From Micromonospora humi (GTDB lineage Bacteria; Actinomycetota; Actinomycetes; Mycobacteriales; Micromonosporaceae): a stretch of DNA of 64,000 nt. The stretch is taken from contig NZ_FMDM01000003.1 of NCBI RefSeq assembly GCF_900090105.1, positions 372,001 to 436,000 on the forward strand, read 5' to 3'. Positions 62,782 through 64,000 of this stretch are shown in pieces; positions within the stretch are counted from its first letter, which is position 1, and each line of letters starts with the position of its first letter. Made by a program: the position numbers and the translations under genes. Under the pieces are notes generated by a model that saw nothing but the letters and a program-made list of their open reading frames with translations, made no database searches and was not told where the DNA came from.

Positions 62782-63372
62782 GTGACGCGCGTCATGCCCA
62801 GCGCCGACGGGTCCACCGAGGTCTTCGCCCGCCGCCCGAAGCGGGCCGACGCCCGGCGCAACTACGACGCGCTGGTCGCCGCGGCCCGCGAGGTGTTCGG
62901 CGAGCACGGCGCGAGCGCGTCGCTGGAGCAGATCGCCCGCCGGGCCGGCGTGGGCATCGGCACGCTCTACCGCAACTTCCCGCAGCGCCGGGACCTGTTC
63001 GAGGCGGTCTACGTCGAGGAGGTGCGCGCGCTCAGCGCCACCGCCGCCGACCTGGCCGACCTCGACCCGTGGGACGCCCTGGTCGGCTGGCTGCACCGGT
63101 TCGTCGCCTACGTCGCGACCAAGCGGGCGCTGGCCGAGGAGTTGGTGCACGACTCCGAGGTGTTCCGCAGCTGCCGCACCGAGATCTACGCCGCCGGCGA
63201 GCCGCTGCTGCGCCGCGCCCAGGCCGCCGGGGCCGCCCGGCCGGACGCCGACTTCGACGACGTGGTGCGCCTGATCAGCGGGCTCGCCGCCTACCAGTTC
63301 CCGGACCCGGCGCAACGCGACCGCGTGCTGACCATCGCGCTCGACGGCCTGCGCCCCCCGCCGCCGCGCTGA
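62782..63372 (+). CDS. TetR-family repressor of the MFS exporter
   Basis: This 196-aa protein has a helix-turn-helix at about 18-62 (NYDALVAAAREVFGEHGASASLEQIARRAGVGIGTLYRNFPQRRDLF across the block). Its C-terminal domain resembles the SbtR-like (TetR_C) group. GTG 62782 with GGGGG five bases upstream, or ATG 62794 with AAGGAG 11 bases upstream, are both possible starts. It is divergent from the MFS gene, whose promoter holds a repeated box that it could bind. A palindromic repeat copy follows the stop. Confidence 0.88.
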   Translation: MTRVMPSADGSTEVFARRPKRADARRNYDALVAAAREVFGEHGASASLEQIARRAGVGIGTLYRNFPQRRDLFEAVYVEEVRALSATAADLADLDPWDALVGWLHRFVAYVATKRALAEELVHDSEVFRSCRTEIYAAGEPLLRRAQAAGAARPDADFDDVVRLISGLAAYQFPDPAQRDRVLTIALDGLRPPPPR

Positions 63373-63378
63373 GGCGCG

Positions 63379-63438
63379 GGTGTTAAGCGGGGCCCCTTCC
63401 TCTACCTGAGGCGTTAACAAGGGGCCCCTCCTTACACC
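63379..63438 (-). repeat. 60-bp palindromic repeat, copy C (inverted)
   Basis: Read on the minus strand it begins GGTGTAAGGAGGGGCCCC, has TTAACGC at the start of the loop, and ends GGGGCCCCGCTTAACACC, matching copy A. It starts 7 bases after the TetR stop. The inverted orientation relative to the gene suggests that either strand works. Confidence 0.8.
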
Positions 63439-63489
63439 TTGCGGGGGTGTCGACAATGGGGGGACACCGGCCGTCACCCGGAGGTGACC

Positions 63490-64000
63490 ATGCGCGAACC
63501 GGCGACCCGGCCCCGGCCCGCCCGGGAGCAGCTACCGGCCGGCGGCCTGGAGCTGCTCACCCTGTTGGCCCGGCTGCTGCGGCGGCCCCGCCGCGGCGAC
63601 CGCCGGCTCCCGCTGCTGTGGCTGCTCCGGCCGGCCGGCGACGGGGCGGTCGCCGCCCTGCTGCGCCGCTTCACCGCCCGGGGCACCGGGCGCCGGGTGC
63701 CGCACGCCGTGCTCGACCTGGCCGACCGGCCGCCCACCGACGACGTGGCGACGGCGCTGCGGGAGGTGCACCGGCAGCTCTCCCTGGAGGCGTTCGGCGC
63801 GCCCCGACTGCGGTTCCGGCACTATCCGCTCGCCGACTGGCTGATGCACCAGACGCTCGCCGTCGACGTGGACGCCGCGGACAGCGGCCGGGCCTCGCTG
63901 GTGCGCCGGCTGCGGGACTGGCGGGGCCGGCGCGTCGGCGACGACCCGCAGGTGGGCGTCGACTCGGGGCTCGGCGCCGTGCTGCAACTGCTGCTCTGGC
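63490..64000 (+). CDS. Uncharacterised protein, cut by window end
   Basis: ATG 63490 with GGAGGTG 4 bases upstream opens a frame of 170 codons that runs off the window. The N-terminal part has LELLTLLARLLRRPRR, then LPLLWLLRPAGDGAVAALLRRF, which resembles a P-loop region without the lysine and threonine. LVRRLRDWRGRRVGDDPQVG is near the edge. It may be an inactive P-loop-like or scaffold protein. GACAAT (63452-63457) is a possible -10 box. I do not recognise a family. Confidence 0.55.
   Translation, partial: MREPATRPRPAREQLPAGGLELLTLLARLLRRPRRGDRRLPLLWLLRPAGDGAVAALLRRFTARGTGRRVPHAVLDLADRPPTDDVATALREVHRQLSLEAFGAPRLRFRHYPLADWLMHQTLAVDVDAADSGRASLVRRLRDWRGRRVGDDPQVGVDSGLGAVLQLLLW

Overview
The window is a gene-dense, very GC-rich stretch of a filamentous-actinomycete chromosome, most likely Micromonosporaceae (Micromonospora-like). 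I base this on the gene order of the division cluster (ftsW-murG-murC-ftsQ-ftsZ-yggS-sepF-yggT-divIVA), on a PriA-type his/trp enzyme with no trpF in view, on frequent GTG/TTG starts with 1-8 nt overlaps, and on many leaderless-type promoters. The genus is an inference. I see no rRNA, tRNA, CRISPR, prophage or complete insertion sequence.

Layout: (1) 1-7772, end of the dcw cluster (peptidoglycan precursors, Z-ring, SepF, YggT, DivIVA). (2) 7845-16836, housekeeping genes: DUF167 protein, K+/H+-type antiporter, DksA-like zinc finger protein, LspA, RluD-type pseudouridine synthase, a ParA/MinD-like ATPase with a repeat-rich N-terminus, membrane proteins and a Lon-N-domain protein. (3) 16944-25148, histidine operon (hisD-C-B-H-priA, ridA, hisF) carrying two tiny ORFs and interrupted by an ohrR-ohr-oxidoreductase cassette. 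(4) 25161-39577, an accessory-looking stretch: divergent yczE/yczR pair, LtrA-family protein, long-chain acyl-CoA synthetase, class I terpene synthase, mycothiol-related protein, an asymmetric heterodimeric ABC exporter, and a three-gene ABC-2/TetR operon divergent from a MerR gene. (5) 39651-48710, a nucleotidyltransferase reading frame running without a stop into hisI, then trpE, a Trp-associated membrane protein, trpC-B-A and lgt. Between trpA and lgt lies a 401-bp unit bounded by inverted repeats and holding an 18-bp minisatellite. (6) 48722-64000, FAD monooxygenase, GNAT, glutamate synthase gltBD, secreted M1 peptidase, SGNH hydrolase, peptidase E, a TetR/MFS efflux pair and a truncated ORF at the edge.

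How the genes connect: regions 3 and 5 together hold hisD, C, B, H, A(priA), F and I and trpE, C, B, A. PriA can supply the missing TrpF step, and LspA and Lgt are two steps of lipoprotein maturation. GltBD makes glutamate, the nitrogen donor behind HisC and, through glutamine, HisH and TrpE. The most unusual signals are non-coding or architectural: the nucleotidyltransferase-HisI fusion frame, two related inverted-repeat elements (36854 and 46830), three copies of a ~60-bp palindrome (57090, 60270, 63379), and the shared palindromic promoter of yczE/yczR with repeated CCAATTGG boxes.
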